From: an uncultured Methylibium sp.
GTDB taxonomy: Bacteria; Pseudomonadota; Gammaproteobacteria; Burkholderiales; Burkholderiaceae_C
Length of the DNA stretch: 64,000 nucleotides
NCBI RefSeq assembly: GCF_902826655.1
Contig: NZ_CADEFR010000002.1
Coordinates: 1-64,000 of the forward strand
Direction of reading: 5' to 3'
Shown here: piece by piece, positions 46,621 through 55,535 of the stretch
Position numbering within the stretch: the first letter of the stretch is position 1
Layout of the letters: each line of letters starts with the position of its first letter
Notes under the pieces: model-generated
The model's database searches: none
Seen by the model: the letters and a program-made list of their open reading frames with translations, nothing else
Told to the model about the DNA's origin: nothing
Translations under genes and position numbers: made by a program

Positions 46621-47952
46621 TCAGGACCCGACCGGGAACCGCACCGAGACGCACAAGCCGCCGAGACGCGCCGAGCGGTCGAGCGTCAGCACGGCGCCAT
46701 GAAGGTCGGCGATGCTCTTGACGATGGCCAATCCCAGCCCGCTGCCGGTGGCCTGCGATCCGGCCACGCGGTAGAAGCGATCGAGCACGCGCTCGCGGTC
46801 CACCTCGTCGATGCCGGGGCCACTGTCCTGCACCTCGAGCAGCCAGGCATCACCGCTTCGCTGCACCTCGACATCGACCGTACCGCCCTCGGGGGTGTAC
46901 TTGACCGCGTTGTCCAGCAGGTTGCGCACCAGGATGCGCGCCGCGTCCGGGTGACCCGGGAACGCGCCCTCGTCAGCACGCGACACGCCGATGTCGATAC
47001 GCCGCGACTGCGCGGCTCCAGCGATGTCAGCCACGGCCTGCTTGACCAGCTCGGACAGCGCCACCGGATGCGGCCGTTGCCCACCGGCCGCGCTGGCCTC
47101 GTGTCGCGCCAGCACCAGCAGTTGCTCGACCAGCCGCGTGGCGCGGTCAATGCCCGCGTGCAGCCGGGCCACCGCCAGCTCGCGCGTGCCGTCGTCGGAT
47201 GCCCGCTGCAGGCCTTGCACCTGCAGCTTCAGCGCTGCCAACGGCGATCGAAGCTCGTGAGCCGCATCGGCGACGAAGCTCTTCTGCGCATCGAAGGCCT
47301 GGCGGACGCGGGCGAACAGCAGGTTCAGTTCGTGCACCAGCGGCCGCACTTCATCCGGCAAGCCCGCCTCGCTGACCTCGTTGAGGTCGTCGGCCTGCCG
47401 CTCCGAAACCTGGCGACGAACGCGCTGCACGGGCGCCAGCGAACTGCTGATCACCCACCACACGAGCAGCATCGACAAAGGCGCCATGACCGCGATCGGC
47501 GCGGCTGTGCGCAACGCCAGCGTTCCCGCCATTTCGCGGCGTGCCGCCATGTCCTGCGCGACCTGGATCACCTGTGCGCCGGACCGCATGGTGAATACGC
47601 GATAAGTCGTGCCGCGGGCCGGCACGTCGGAGAAGCCCATCGTCTCCCGCCGGGGGATGGCCGCACGCGCCGACTGGAACACCCGCAGGCCGTCCTGCGT
47701 CCAGACCTGAACCACGAAGTCATAGCTTTCGTCGTGGGCCTCATCGTCGTCGTGCCCCGCTGCCGCCTGCCGCGGCAGACCCGAGCGCAGCGACAACGCC
47801 GTCTGCTGCATGTGGTAGTCGAAGATCTCGTCGGCCTCGGCCCGCGCCGTCCGGTAGGCGACGATGGCCTGTACCAGCGCGGTGACCACGATCACCGCCA
47901 GCAGCAGCCACAGCAGGCGAGCGCGCAGGGAGTGCGGCGGTTGAAGGCTCAT
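46621..47952 (-). CDS. Sensor histidine kinase, PmrB/QseC type
   Basis: A 443-residue membrane kinase. It has TM helices at about 10-30 and 165-185 around a 130-residue periplasmic domain of tctE-like type containing an acidic/His segment (AGHDDDEAHDES) that could sense cations. HAMP follows, then the phosphorylated His in ADAAHELRSPLAALKL and an ATPase domain with NLLDNAVKYT, DSGPGID and GSGLGLAIVK. It is 24 bp after the regulator gene. Together they form the centre of the region-4 regulon. The signal (Fe(III), low Mg, peptides) is not deducible. Confidence 0.92.
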   Translation of the reverse strand: MSLQPPHSLRARLLWLLLAVIVVTALVQAIVAYRTARAEADEIFDYHMQQTALSLRSGLPRQAAAGHDDDEAHDESYDFVVQVWTQDGLRVFQSARAAIPRRETMGFSDVPARGTTYRVFTMRSGAQVIQVAQDMAARREMAGTLALRTAAPIAVMAPLSMLLVWWVISSSLAPVQRVRRQVSERQADDLNEVSEAGLPDEVRPLVHELNLLFARVRQAFDAQKSFVADAAHELRSPLAALKLQVQGLQRASDDGTRELAVARLHAGIDRATRLVEQLLVLARHEASAAGGQRPHPVALSELVKQAVADIAGAAQSRRIDIGVSRADEGAFPGHPDAARILVRNLLDNAVKYTPEGGTVDVEVQRSGDAWLLEVQDSGPGIDEVDRERVLDRFYRVAGSQATGSGLGLAIVKSIADLHGAVLTLDRSARLGGLCVSVRFPVGS

Positions 47953-47976
47953 CCGGACATCCGCGCGTGCTGCCGC

Positions 47977-48636
47977 TCAGACCTTGGGGACCATGTAGCC
48001 CACGCCGCGCACGTTCTGGATCATTTCCGTGCCCAGCTTGCGACGCAGGCCGTGGATGTAGACCTCGACCGCGTTGCTGCTGATTTCGTCCTTCCAGCCA
48101 TAGAGCTTCTCCTCAAGCTGGGTACGCGACAGCACCAGTCCCGGCCGTGCCAGCAGCGGCTCGAGCACCGCCCACTCGCGTGCCGACAGCACCACGGGCT
48201 CGCCACGCACCGCCACTTCGCGCGTGGCGGGGTTGATGCTCACGCCCTTGTGCTCGTAGACCGGTTCCGCACGCCCTGCGGCGCGCCGCATCAGCGCTCG
48301 GATGCGGGCGAGCAGTTCGTCGAGGTCGTAAGGCTTGAGCACATAGTCGTCGGCGCCGGCATCCAGACCTTCGATGCGCTGCTGGATGGAGTCGCGCGCG
48401 GTGGCGATCAACACCGGGATGCGCTCCTTGCGTGTGCGCAGATCCCTCAGCACGGCCAGGCCGTCGCGGCGCGGCAGTCCAAGGTCGAGCAGCACGAGGT
48501 CATAGGTCTGGGTGCGCAGCGCCGTGTCGGCCATCTCGCCGTCCTTGACCCAGTCCACCGCGTAGTGTTCGGCGCGCAGCAGGTCCAGGACGGCTTCGCC
48601 GATCATCGTGTCGTCTTCGACGAGAAGCAGTCTCAT
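47977..48636 (-). CDS. OmpR-family response regulator, PmrA/QseB type
   Basis: A 219-residue regulator. The receiver is MRLLLVEDDTMIGEAVLDLL, with phospho-acceptor Asp in LVLLDLGLPRRDG and Lys in DYVLKPYDLDEL. The winged helix has SAREWAVLEPLLARPGLVLS and NAVEVYIHGLRRKLG, then IQNVRGVGYM. The recognition helix (SSNAVEVYIHGLRRKL) is the PmrA/QseB form that binds CTTAAG-N5-CTTAAG direct repeats. About ten such repeats lie in the window. The ATG at 48636 overlaps the stop of the small membrane protein upstream. Confidence 0.93.
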   Translation of the reverse strand: MRLLLVEDDTMIGEAVLDLLRAEHYAVDWVKDGEMADTALRTQTYDLVLLDLGLPRRDGLAVLRDLRTRKERIPVLIATARDSIQQRIEGLDAGADDYVLKPYDLDELLARIRALMRRAAGRAEPVYEHKGVSINPATREVAVRGEPVVLSAREWAVLEPLLARPGLVLSRTQLEEKLYGWKDEISSNAVEVYIHGLRRKLGTEMIQNVRGVGYMVPKV

Positions 48637-48911
48637 GATGCAGGGTGGGGTGGCTCCGAGGCGCCAGCGGAACGGCGTGCCGCACGGCCCATCCGTCCTG
48701 CGTGCACCATTCCAACCACCAGCATAGCGGCAGTGCCGCCCAGCAGTGCCAGCGCGAAGAGCCCGCCCAGCAGCCACAGCAGCGGCACGGCCACGACGAA
48801 GATCAGCAACGCCAGGGCGGCCCGAGCCGTACGGCGCCACCATGGCAGGGGCGTGATGTCGATCACCCGCTGCGTGTGCACGCGGGGCAGGTGCAGGTAG
48901 ATGGTGCTCAT
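48633..48911 (-). CDS. Small two-helix membrane protein at the head of the PmrAB-type operon
   Basis: A 92-residue protein: a polar N-terminus (MSTIYLHLPRVHTQRV), two adjoining hydrophobic segments (ALALLIFVVAVPLLWLLGG and ALLGGTAAMLVVGMV) and a basic tail. It precedes the regulator with an ATGA overlap and follows a PmrA-type box, so it is the first gene of the autoregulated operon. It may be a small kinase modulator, as other systems of this class have, but that is inference. No family recognised. Confidence 0.65.
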   Translation of the reverse strand: MSTIYLHLPRVHTQRVIDITPLPWWRRTARAALALLIFVVAVPLLWLLGGLFALALLGGTAAMLVVGMVHAGRMGRAARRSAGASEPPHPAS

Positions 48912-48987
48912 GGCGTACCCTTTCCGGTCGTCTCGGCGGGGCGGCACCCTGCCGCCTCGTCCTTCGAGGCAATCTATGGAGAGGCAC

Positions 48988-49004
48988 TTAGGCGGGGCTT
49001 AATG
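48988..49004 (-). promoter_or_regulatory. PmrA/QseB-type box, autoregulation of the TCS operon
   Basis: On the minus strand ATTAAG-CCCCG-CCTAAG, then 10 bp, then TAGATT (48977-48972). The best box-plus-minus-10 arrangement in the window, 60 bp before the operon start. Confidence 0.7.
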
Positions 49005-49045
49005 GGACGCCCGCGCGGACGAGCCCCTGACGTCGCGATGCGTGG

Positions 49046-49059
49046 ATGACGAAGGTCAC
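49046..49059 (+). promoter_or_regulatory. Motif-1 palindrome upstream of dedA
   Basis: ATGACGAAGGTCAC fits RTGACG-NN-CGTCAY with one mismatch. No TAnAnT at the 23-bp position, so it may act from a distance or serve the leftward operon. Confidence 0.4.
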
Positions 49060-49128
49060 CGCCGGCCAGAAGACCCGAGGCACTTCGCGGCGAGGCCGGC
49101 CCATGCCATGATTTGTGCGCTGCCCACC

Positions 49129-49749
49129 ATGGACATCTCGGCCCTGCTCCACACCCACATCTACTCCGCCATCGTGCTGGGCAGCCTGGTCGAAGGCGAG
49201 ACCACGGTGGTACTGGCCGGCTTCGCCTCCCACCAGGGTTACGCGCCATGGTGGGCGGTGACCCTGCTGGCCGCGGTGATCAACTTTGCGTGGGACCAGA
49301 CCCTGTTCGCCCTCGGCCGATGGCGCGGCGACTGGGTGCTGAGCAAAGCGCCGCGCCTGCGCGATGGCGTGCAACGCATCTCGCCGCTGATCCATCGCCG
49401 TCGCCGTCGGGTGGTGTTCGGTGTGCGCTTCATGTACGGGCTGCGCACGGCCGGCCCGATCGCTCTCGGCCTCGCGCGGATCCCCTGGCCCGACTTCCTG
49501 CTGTTCAACGCGCTCGGGGCAGTTGTCTGGGCGACCGCGTTCGCGGGGCTGGGCTATGCATTCGGCAACGCCATCGCGCGGGTCATCGGCGTGGTGGCGC
49601 ACTACGAAGCGCTGGCCGTGCTGGCGATCCTGCTGCTCGGCAGCATGGCCTACGGCATCGCTCGATGGCGGCGTGGACGCTTGCGCGCGACACGGGCGCC
49701 GGGACCCGAGGGTGGCGCCGACCTGCCACACGAGTCGATGAACCATTAA
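49129..49749 (+). CDS. DedA-family membrane protein
   Basis: A 206-residue membrane protein. The DedA/SNARE-associated pattern is IVLGSLVEGETTVVLAGFAS near the N-terminus, later RFMYGLRTAGPIALGLARIP with FLLFNALGAVVWATAF. DedA proteins help recycle undecaprenyl phosphate or other lipids and are needed for polymyxin resistance in Burkholderia. This fits the neighbouring PmrAB-type operon. I use ATG 49129 because DedA proteins begin just before MDISALLHTH; an in-frame ATG at 49108 is possible. Confidence 0.88.
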   Translation: MDISALLHTHIYSAIVLGSLVEGETTVVLAGFASHQGYAPWWAVTLLAAVINFAWDQTLFALGRWRGDWVLSKAPRLRDGVQRISPLIHRRRRRVVFGVRFMYGLRTAGPIALGLARIPWPDFLLFNALGAVVWATAFAGLGYAFGNAIARVIGVVAHYEALAVLAILLLGSMAYGIARWRRGRLRATRAPGPEGGADLPHESMNH

Positions 49750-49840
49750 GTCTCGATTAAGCAACGGCTCTACAGAATCCGGTCGTCATCCATGGGAAGC
49801 GGCCGTGGCCCTGCGAGCCACGCCCGATGACGAGGGTCAT
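49745..49840 (+). promoter_or_regulatory. Dual control region of the second hybrid kinase
   Basis: A perfect PmrA/QseB-type repeat ATTAAG-TCTCG-ATTAAG (49745-49761) with CAGAAT 11 bp later, followed by two motif-1 sites, AATCCGGTCGTCAT (49777-49790) and ATGACGAGGGTCAT (49827-49840). The motif-1 sites lie downstream of the first promoter and lack the standard -10, so they could repress or mark a second start. Confidence 0.55.
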
Positions 49841-49926
49841 CGGAATGGGTGCCATCCGGCACTGGCCCGCGATGCGCCCGCACGAGCATCCTCCGGGCTG
49901 CCGCTCGACGAGATTGCCGCGACCCC

Positions 49927-52434
49927 ATGCAACGTTCCCCCGCCAGCATCCCACCCCGCCGGGTGCCACCGTGGGCGCCGGCGACTCCATGGTCGTTGCT
50001 CGGGCTCGTCCTGTCGGTCGTCCTGGTGATCTTCGCCGCCGATCTGATCGTGCTGACGGTCACCGAGCGATGGTGGCATCACGGCCTCGGTGAGTGGACC
50101 GAGATCCTGGTCGACGATGCCGCGCTGAGCCTGCTGTGCGCTGCCGTGCTGGTACCGGTGCTCAGGGGCTGGCAGCGGCGGGCTCACCTTGCCGAGCGGG
50201 CGATGGATATCGCCAGCGACGGGTTCGTGGTGATGGACATGCACAAGCGGGTGGTTCGTACCAACGAGGGCTACCGTGCGATGCTCGGCCGTGCCGGGGA
50301 AAGGTTGTCCGGAAGGAGCCTGTCCGAGCTCTCGCATCGCGACGCCGCGACCACGATCGACGAGCAGTTGGAGGAGGCACGTCGCCTGGGGGTGAACCGC
50401 AGCTTCTCCTTGCAATCGCGTGTCGACGGCAGCAGCCTGCCGGTGCAGATGACCACGGCCTGGCTCGCCGACCTCGGCTGCTTCGCCGCCTTCGTTCGCG
50501 ACGAGTCCACGCGCGTCGAGGCCGAGACCCGGCTGCGCGAACAGGCCGCCGCGACGCGACGCCTGCTGGATGCGATGGCCGAAGGTGTGCTCGGGTTCGA
50601 TGACCAAGGTCGCTGCAGCTTCGCCAACCGTTCGGCAGCGCGCATGCTCTGCCATCGCAGCCCCGCTGCGCTGGTGGGCCGCGGGGTGACCAGCTTCTTC
50701 GCCGCCGGGTCGCCGGACCGCGAGCTCGTGTGGCTTCGGACCGCCGAGCAACTCGGCAGCCGGGAGCTTTCGATGCGCCGCGCGGACGGCACCGTTCTCG
50801 CCGTCGACTGCAGCTGCCACGCCCTCGAGCACGACGACCGATCGTCGGGCCACGTCGTCACCTTCATCGACATCGGCGAGCGCATCAGCGCCCGGTCCGA
50901 ACGCGACCGGACGGCACGGCAGTTGCGCGACACCTTCGAGCTCGCACCGGTCGGCATGGCCCGCATCGCGCTCGACGGCCGCTTCGCCGAGGTCAACGGA
51001 GCGCTGGCGGAGACTCTCGGCCGGACCCGGGACGAGCTGCTGGCCCTGCACTGGCAGCAGGTCACCCGCCCCGAAGACCTCCCTCCCGAAACCGCCCGCA
51101 TCCGGCGACTGCTGCGCGGCGAGGAACCCCGCTACTCGATCGAAAAACGCATGCTGCGCGGCGACGGATCCGTGATCTGGGTGCTGCAGGCCGTGACGCT
51201 GGTGCGCGACGCCGACGATCGTCCGGACTATCTTGTCGCGGTCACCAAGGACATCAGCGCGCGCAAGCAGGCCGAGGCCGCGGTCAGGGCCGCCGACGTG
51301 GCGCTGAGGGCGAATGCCGCCAAGACACAGTTCCTCTCGCGCATGAGCCACGAGTTGCGCACGCCGCTGAACGCCGTGCTGGGGTTTGCCCAGCTGCTCC
51401 GGCTGGACCGCCAGCATCCTCTGCCTGCCGAGGCTGCGCATCGCGTCCAGATGATCGAGCAGGCCGGCGCTCATCTGCTCGCGTTGATCGGCGACGTGCT
51501 CGACCTCTCCCGCATCGAAGCCGGCCAGCTGCAGGTCTCACCCGAGGTGGTGGACGTTGCCGAAGTCGCCGCAGAGTGCAGCACCATGTTGCGCGCGCAG
51601 GCGGACGCCAAGGGCGTTGATGTTGTTCTGCAGGGCCACGGCGCGGACGGTTCGCCGCGCGCGCTGGTTCGGGCTGACCGCGTCCGGCTGCGCCAGGTTC
51701 TTCTGAACCTGCTGTCCAATGCCATCAAGTACAACCGCCCTGGCGGCAAGGCCAGCGTCGAGTGGAAGCCGCAGGAATCCCATTGCGAGATCCGCGTCGT
51801 CGACAACGGCGTCGGCATGAGCGACGCCCAGCAAGCTCATCTGTTCGAGCCCTTCAACCGCCTTGGCGCGGAGCGCTCCGGCGTCGAGGGCACCGGCATC
51901 GGCCTCGTGCTCGCACGCCATCTGGCGCAGTTGATGGGCGGAGACCTCGGCGTGCAAAGCCGCAGCGACATCGGCACCACCGTGACCCTGACGCTCGACG
52001 GGGCAGAGCCGACCGCCGCAGGCATCGACGATACGCACCCGACGACCTTGCCGGCGTCGCTGGGCCACTTGCGCGTGCTCTATGCCGAAGACAACCAGGT
52101 CAACGTCGAGATCGTTCGTGGCGCCCTGCAGGCCCGACCGGCCTTCGCGCTCCGCGTGGCCAGCTCCGGCTCGCAGGCCCTCGCCCTGGCGCGTGCTGAT
52201 GTGCCCGATCTGATGCTGGTCGACATGCATCTCGGCGACACCACCGGCCTGGAACTGGCCACGGCGCTGCTCGCGGACCCGCGAACGCGAGGCATCAGGT
52301 TGGTGGCCCTGTCCGCGGACGCGCTGCCGGCCCAGATCGATGCCGCCTTGCGGCTGGGCTTCGAGGCCTATCTGACGAAACCCGTGGACGTTGCGCAACT
52401 GCTGCGCGTGCTCGATGGTGCGGCCGGTGGCTGA
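49927..52434 (+). CDS. Hybrid sensor histidine kinase (PAS x3, HisKA, HATPase, REC)
   Basis: An 835-residue kinase. It has TM segments at about 15-40 and 60-90, then three PAS-type units (FVVMDMHKRVVRTNEGYRAM; EGVLGFDDQGRCSFANRSA; PVGMARIALDGRFAEVNGA). The HisKA box is SRMSHELRTPLNAVLGFAQL, the ATPase domain has [10 protein letters not shown] and GTGIGLVLARHL, and the C-terminal receiver has LMLVDMHLGDTTG and YLTKPVD. Layout and HisKA resemble the 20670 kinase, but its N-terminus has no Cache domain. Start 49927 follows both types of control site. The MFS gene overlaps its end. Confidence 0.92.
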   Translation: MQRSPASIPPRRVPPWAPATPWSLLGLVLSVVLVIFAADLIVLTVTERWWHHGLGEWTEILVDDAALSLLCAAVLVPVLRGWQRRAHLAERAMDIASDGFVVMDMHKRVVRTNEGYRAMLGRAGERLSGRSLSELSHRDAATTIDEQLEEARRLGVNRSFSLQSRVDGSSLPVQMTTAWLADLGCFAAFVRDESTRVEAETRLREQAAATRRLLDAMAEGVLGFDDQGRCSFANRSAARMLCHRSPAALVGRGVTSFFAAGSPDRELVWLRTAEQLGSRELSMRRADGTVLAVDCSCHALEHDDRSSGHVVTFIDIGERISARSERDRTARQLRDTFELAPVGMARIALDGRFAEVNGALAETLGRTRDELLALHWQQVTRPEDLPPETARIRRLLRGEEPRYSIEKRMLRGDGSVIWVLQAVTLVRDADDRPDYLVAVTKDISARKQAEAAVRAADVALRANAAKTQFLSRMSHELRTPLNAVLGFAQLLRLDRQHPLPAEAAHRVQMIEQAGAHLLALIGDVLDLSRIEAGQLQVSPEVVDVAEVAAECSTMLRAQADAKGVDVVLQGHGADGSPRALVRADRVRLRQVLLNLLSNAIKYNRPGGKASVEWKPQESHCEIRVVDNGVGMSDAQQAHLFEPFNRLGAERSGVEGTGIGLVLARHLAQLMGGDLGVQSRSDIGTTVTLTLDGAEPTAAGIDDTHPTTLPASLGHLRVLYAEDNQVNVEIVRGALQARPAFALRVASSGSQALALARADVPDLMLVDMHLGDTTGLELATALLADPRTRGIRLVALSADALPAQIDAALRLGFEAYLTKPVDVAQLLRVLDGAAGG

Positions 52435-53668
52435 CAGTCGGCTCGGGCTCGACCTGAGGCCCGCCTGGCGGCGCATTCCGCGCGCAGTGTGGGTCCTTGG
52501 CGGGGTCAGCCTCTTCATGGACATGTCGTCCGAACTCGTGCATGCCATCCTGCCGGTCTACCTTACCGGGGTGCTCGGCCTGTCGGTGCTGGCCGTGGGG
52601 CTCATCGAGGGCATCGCCGAAGCCACGGCCTCGATGCTCAAGGTGGTGTCGGGTTTCGTCTCCGACCGCGTCGCTCGGCGCAAGCCGCTCGCCCTGCTCG
52701 GCTACGGACTCGCAGCGCTGACCAAGCCGGTGTTCCCGCTGGCCGAGTCCGCCATCGGCGTGGTCACGGCGCGTTTCGTCGACCGCATCGGCAAGGGCAT
52801 CCGCGGCGCGCCGCGCGACGCCATCGTCGCTGACGTGACGCCCGTCGCCCTTCGCGACGCCGCCTATGGCTTGCGCCAGGGCCTGGACACCGTCGGCGCT
52901 TTCCTCGGCCCGCTGCTGGCCATGGTGTTCCTGTGGCTGTGGGCTGGCGACATGCGCGCCGTGTTGTGGGTGGCGGTGGTGCCGGCAATGATCGCTGTCG
53001 CCTTGCTGGCCTTCGGTGTCGACGAGCCCGCAGCGACGGTGATCGAACCCGCATCCGCTCGACCGTCGCGGCCAGACTGGACGAGCCTGTGGGCGGGGGT
53101 GCGCGAGCTGCCGGCCTCGTTCCGCCACCTGCTTGTGCTGGCCGCCCTGTTCGCGCTGGCGCGTCTGTCGGAGGCCTTCCTGGTTTTGCGGGCTCAACAG
53201 GACGGGTTGGCGCTGGTCTGGATCCCGCTCGTGCTGATCGTCATGAGCGTCACCTACTCCCTGGTGTCGTACCCGGCCGGCGCCTATGCGCCACGGCTCG
53301 GCCGGCGCACCTTGTTGGCCGCTTCGCTGCTGGTGCTGGCCGCCGCCCAAGCCGCACTCGCGTGGTTGCCCGGCAGCGCAGGGCTCTGGCTCGGCGTGGT
53401 GCTGTACGGGCTGCACATGGGCTTGTCGCAGGGCGGCTTGGCGGCCGCCGTCGCAGAGCAGGCGCCTCCGGAACTGCGGGCCACGGCCTTCGGCTTGTTC
53501 CACTTCGTCACCGGGCTCTTCCAGCTGGTGGGGGCAGCACTGGCGGGATGGCTGTGGACCCGGTACGGCAGTGCGGTGGCTTTCGCGTCCGGCGCCATAT
53601 GGTCGCTGCTGGCGATGAGTGCGCTGGCGATAACGCGTACAACGCACGCGCCGGCGCCACAGCCCTGA
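52415..53668 (+). CDS. MFS transporter
   Basis: A 417-residue protein with about 12 TM helices. The first loop carries EGIAEATASMLKVVSGFVSD and the MFS signature GKGIRGAPRDAIVADVTP is near residue 125. The closest pattern I recognise is the MFS subgroup of YfcJ/AraJ-like drug or metabolite exporters, but the substrate is unknown. The start at 52415 lies inside the kinase 3' end, so it is probably co-expressed with it. The region 53668-53736 precedes a PmrA-type box for the next gene. Confidence 0.85.
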   Translation: MVRPVADSRLGLDLRPAWRRIPRAVWVLGGVSLFMDMSSELVHAILPVYLTGVLGLSVLAVGLIEGIAEATASMLKVVSGFVSDRVARRKPLALLGYGLAALTKPVFPLAESAIGVVTARFVDRIGKGIRGAPRDAIVADVTPVALRDAAYGLRQGLDTVGAFLGPLLAMVFLWLWAGDMRAVLWVAVVPAMIAVALLAFGVDEPAATVIEPASARPSRPDWTSLWAGVRELPASFRHLLVLAALFALARLSEAFLVLRAQQDGLALVWIPLVLIVMSVTYSLVSYPAGAYAPRLGRRTLLAASLLVLAAAQAALAWLPGSAGLWLGVVLYGLHMGLSQGGLAAAVAEQAPPELRATAFGLFHFVTGLFQLVGAALAGWLWTRYGSAVAFASGAIWSLLAMSALAITRTTHAPAPQP

Positions 53669-53735
53669 ACGGGTCCGCCTTCGGTGTCGACGACCTGACG
53701 GCGCACATACGGATCGTTACCGGCTCCTTGCGCAC

Positions 53736-53752
53736 GTTAAGGCCGACCTAAG
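53736..53752 (+). promoter_or_regulatory. PmrA/QseB-type box before the DUF5666 gene
   Basis: GTTAAG-GCCGA-CCTAAG with GAACCT 11 bp later (53764-53769). About 60 bp upstream of the lipoprotein start. Confidence 0.6.
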
Positions 53753-53829
53753 CCGGCGACCACGAACCTGCCGGAGCGCGTCGCAGCGCCTGCCGCCGCG
53801 CGCACCCGACTCATCCGAAGGAGAACATC

Positions 53830-55428
53830 ATGCGAAGCATTCATTCGATCGGCCGCGTCGCGATCGCCATCCTCGCCGTCTCGTCCCTGGTTGCCGCCTG
53901 CGGCGGCGGCAGCAGCGCCACGCCCGCCGCCGCTTCCAAACCGACCACGGCCGTCTACTTCACCGACGACTTCTCCGCGGCCTACGATGCGGTGTGGCTC
54001 AGCATCACCCGCGTGACCGTCGTCAGCCCGGGTGCGGAGACGGAACTCGTGGCGTACGCGCCCGCCAGACTGATCAACGTGCCCACTCTGCGCCGTGCTG
54101 GCACGCTGGTCGCTACCACTGTCATTCCCACCACTGCGACGGCTTTGCGCGTCTACGTCGACCCGCAAGCCCGCCTTCAGAAGACTGACGGCACGCTGAT
54201 GGACGTGAGCCTCGTCGCGCCGAATGGCCGGCTGGAGTTCCAGCTCGACAGCTGGAATGCCTCCTCCGGAGCGCTGGCGCTCGACTTCGACCTCCCCCGC
54301 TTCACGCTCCAGGGCAACACGCTGGTACCGGCCACCCGTCTGGCCAACGCCAGCGACTACGGTGGCTGGAACCGCCGCGACGCCGAGGTCAAAGGCACGG
54401 TGGCGCAGGCCGGCGCGACCAGCCTCGTCATCGACACGAAGTCGATGGGACGGCGCACCGTCGCGATCGACGCCAACACCACCTTCGTATCCAGTCGTTC
54501 GAACAGCTGGAGACCAGCGTTCGGAGACAGCGTGGAAGTCAAGGTTGCCGTGGCCGGGCAGGGAGCGGACGGCCTCCAGTTCACGGCGCAGGTCATCGAG
54601 GATCGAAGCGCCGCCGCCCCGAACACCATCAAGGTCGAAGGAAGAATCAAAGCCGTCAACGGCACCGTCGTCACCGCGTCGATCGACCACAGCGAGGACA
54701 GCGCCGCGCTCGGGATGCTGAGCTTCGACACCGCGGGCGCGACTTTCACTCGCGGCAAGGTCGCAGCGCTCGCGGTCGGCGTGCGCATCGAGGCATACCT
54801 GACTCAGGGCGCCACCGCATGGACAGCGAACGTGGTGGAAATTGAAGGTGCCTCCAAGGAGGGCAATCGAGGAGACGCACAGGTCTATGCCGAACTGCAG
54901 GGGCACATCGTCTCGGTCGCCGGCACCGCCGTTGTGGTGAGGGTCATCCATCAGGAGCACCTCACCGGCATCGCCGCCGGAAGCAACGTGAGCATCGACC
55001 TCGCCGGCGGGCGCTTCGACAGCGGGGCCGTCAGCTGCCTCGCGGCCGGGCTGCCCATCGAGATCAAGGGCTCTGTCAGTGCCGTGGGCGCCCTGCAACC
55101 GGTGGAAGTCAGCGTCGGCGGAGCATGCGCCGCTGCGTACCCCGCCACGGACGGCGGCGACCAATCCGGCCACCAGGATCTGCCGGTGACCTCGGGCTCG
55201 ATCGACGCCGAGGGCAGCATTACCGGGCTGCGCAGCGGCGAGTTCGACATCTCGGTGTTCGACCTCGACAACCGCGAATCCGCGGCGGCGGCGCTGATCG
55301 TGCGTTACAACGCCAACACCGCCTTCATCGGCATCACGCCGGCCGCGCTCGCAGTCGGCGGGTTCGTGGAAGTCAAGGGGGACCTCACCAATGGCGTCGT
55401 GACGGCAACGAGGATCGAGTTGCACTGA
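53830..55428 (+). CDS. DUF5666-repeat lipoprotein
   Basis: A 532-residue lipoprotein: signal ending SSLVAACGGGSS with the lipobox Cys near 24. An N-terminal beta domain (AVYFTDDFSAAYDAVWLSIT) of DUF4382-like pattern is followed by repeated OB-like units, each with an element such as EVKGTVAQAGATSLVID, KVEGRIKAVNGTVVTASI and SIDAEGSITGLRSGEFDIS, typical of DUF5666. Role unknown; presumably outer-membrane or periplasmic. The start follows AAGGAG. Its PmrA-type box puts it with the lipid A genes. Confidence 0.78.
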   Translation: MRSIHSIGRVAIAILAVSSLVAACGGGSSATPAAASKPTTAVYFTDDFSAAYDAVWLSITRVTVVSPGAETELVAYAPARLINVPTLRRAGTLVATTVIPTTATALRVYVDPQARLQKTDGTLMDVSLVAPNGRLEFQLDSWNASSGALALDFDLPRFTLQGNTLVPATRLANASDYGGWNRRDAEVKGTVAQAGATSLVIDTKSMGRRTVAIDANTTFVSSRSNSWRPAFGDSVEVKVAVAGQGADGLQFTAQVIEDRSAAAPNTIKVEGRIKAVNGTVVTASIDHSEDSAALGMLSFDTAGATFTRGKVAALAVGVRIEAYLTQGATAWTANVVEIEGASKEGNRGDAQVYAELQGHIVSVAGTAVVVRVIHQEHLTGIAAGSNVSIDLAGGRFDSGAVSCLAAGLPIEIKGSVSAVGALQPVEVSVGGACAAAYPATDGGDQSGHQDLPVTSGSIDAEGSITGLRSGEFDISVFDLDNRESAAAALIVRYNANTAFIGITPAALAVGGFVEVKGDLTNGVVTATRIELH

Positions 55429-55447
55429 TGTCTTCGAGCGCGGCGGC

Positions 55448-55464
55448 ATTAAGCAACGATTAAG
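55448..55464 (+). promoter_or_regulatory. PmrA/QseB-type box before the PMT-family gene
   Basis: ATTAAG-CAACG-ATTAAG, a perfect repeat with period 11, with GAAGCT 11 bp later (55476-55481). Confidence 0.65.
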
Positions 55465-55535
55465 CCGTCGGCAGCGAAGCTACCTCCCGGCGGCGGCAAC
55501 CAAGCCTCTCGCACGAATGCATCGGGAGGCCCGGG

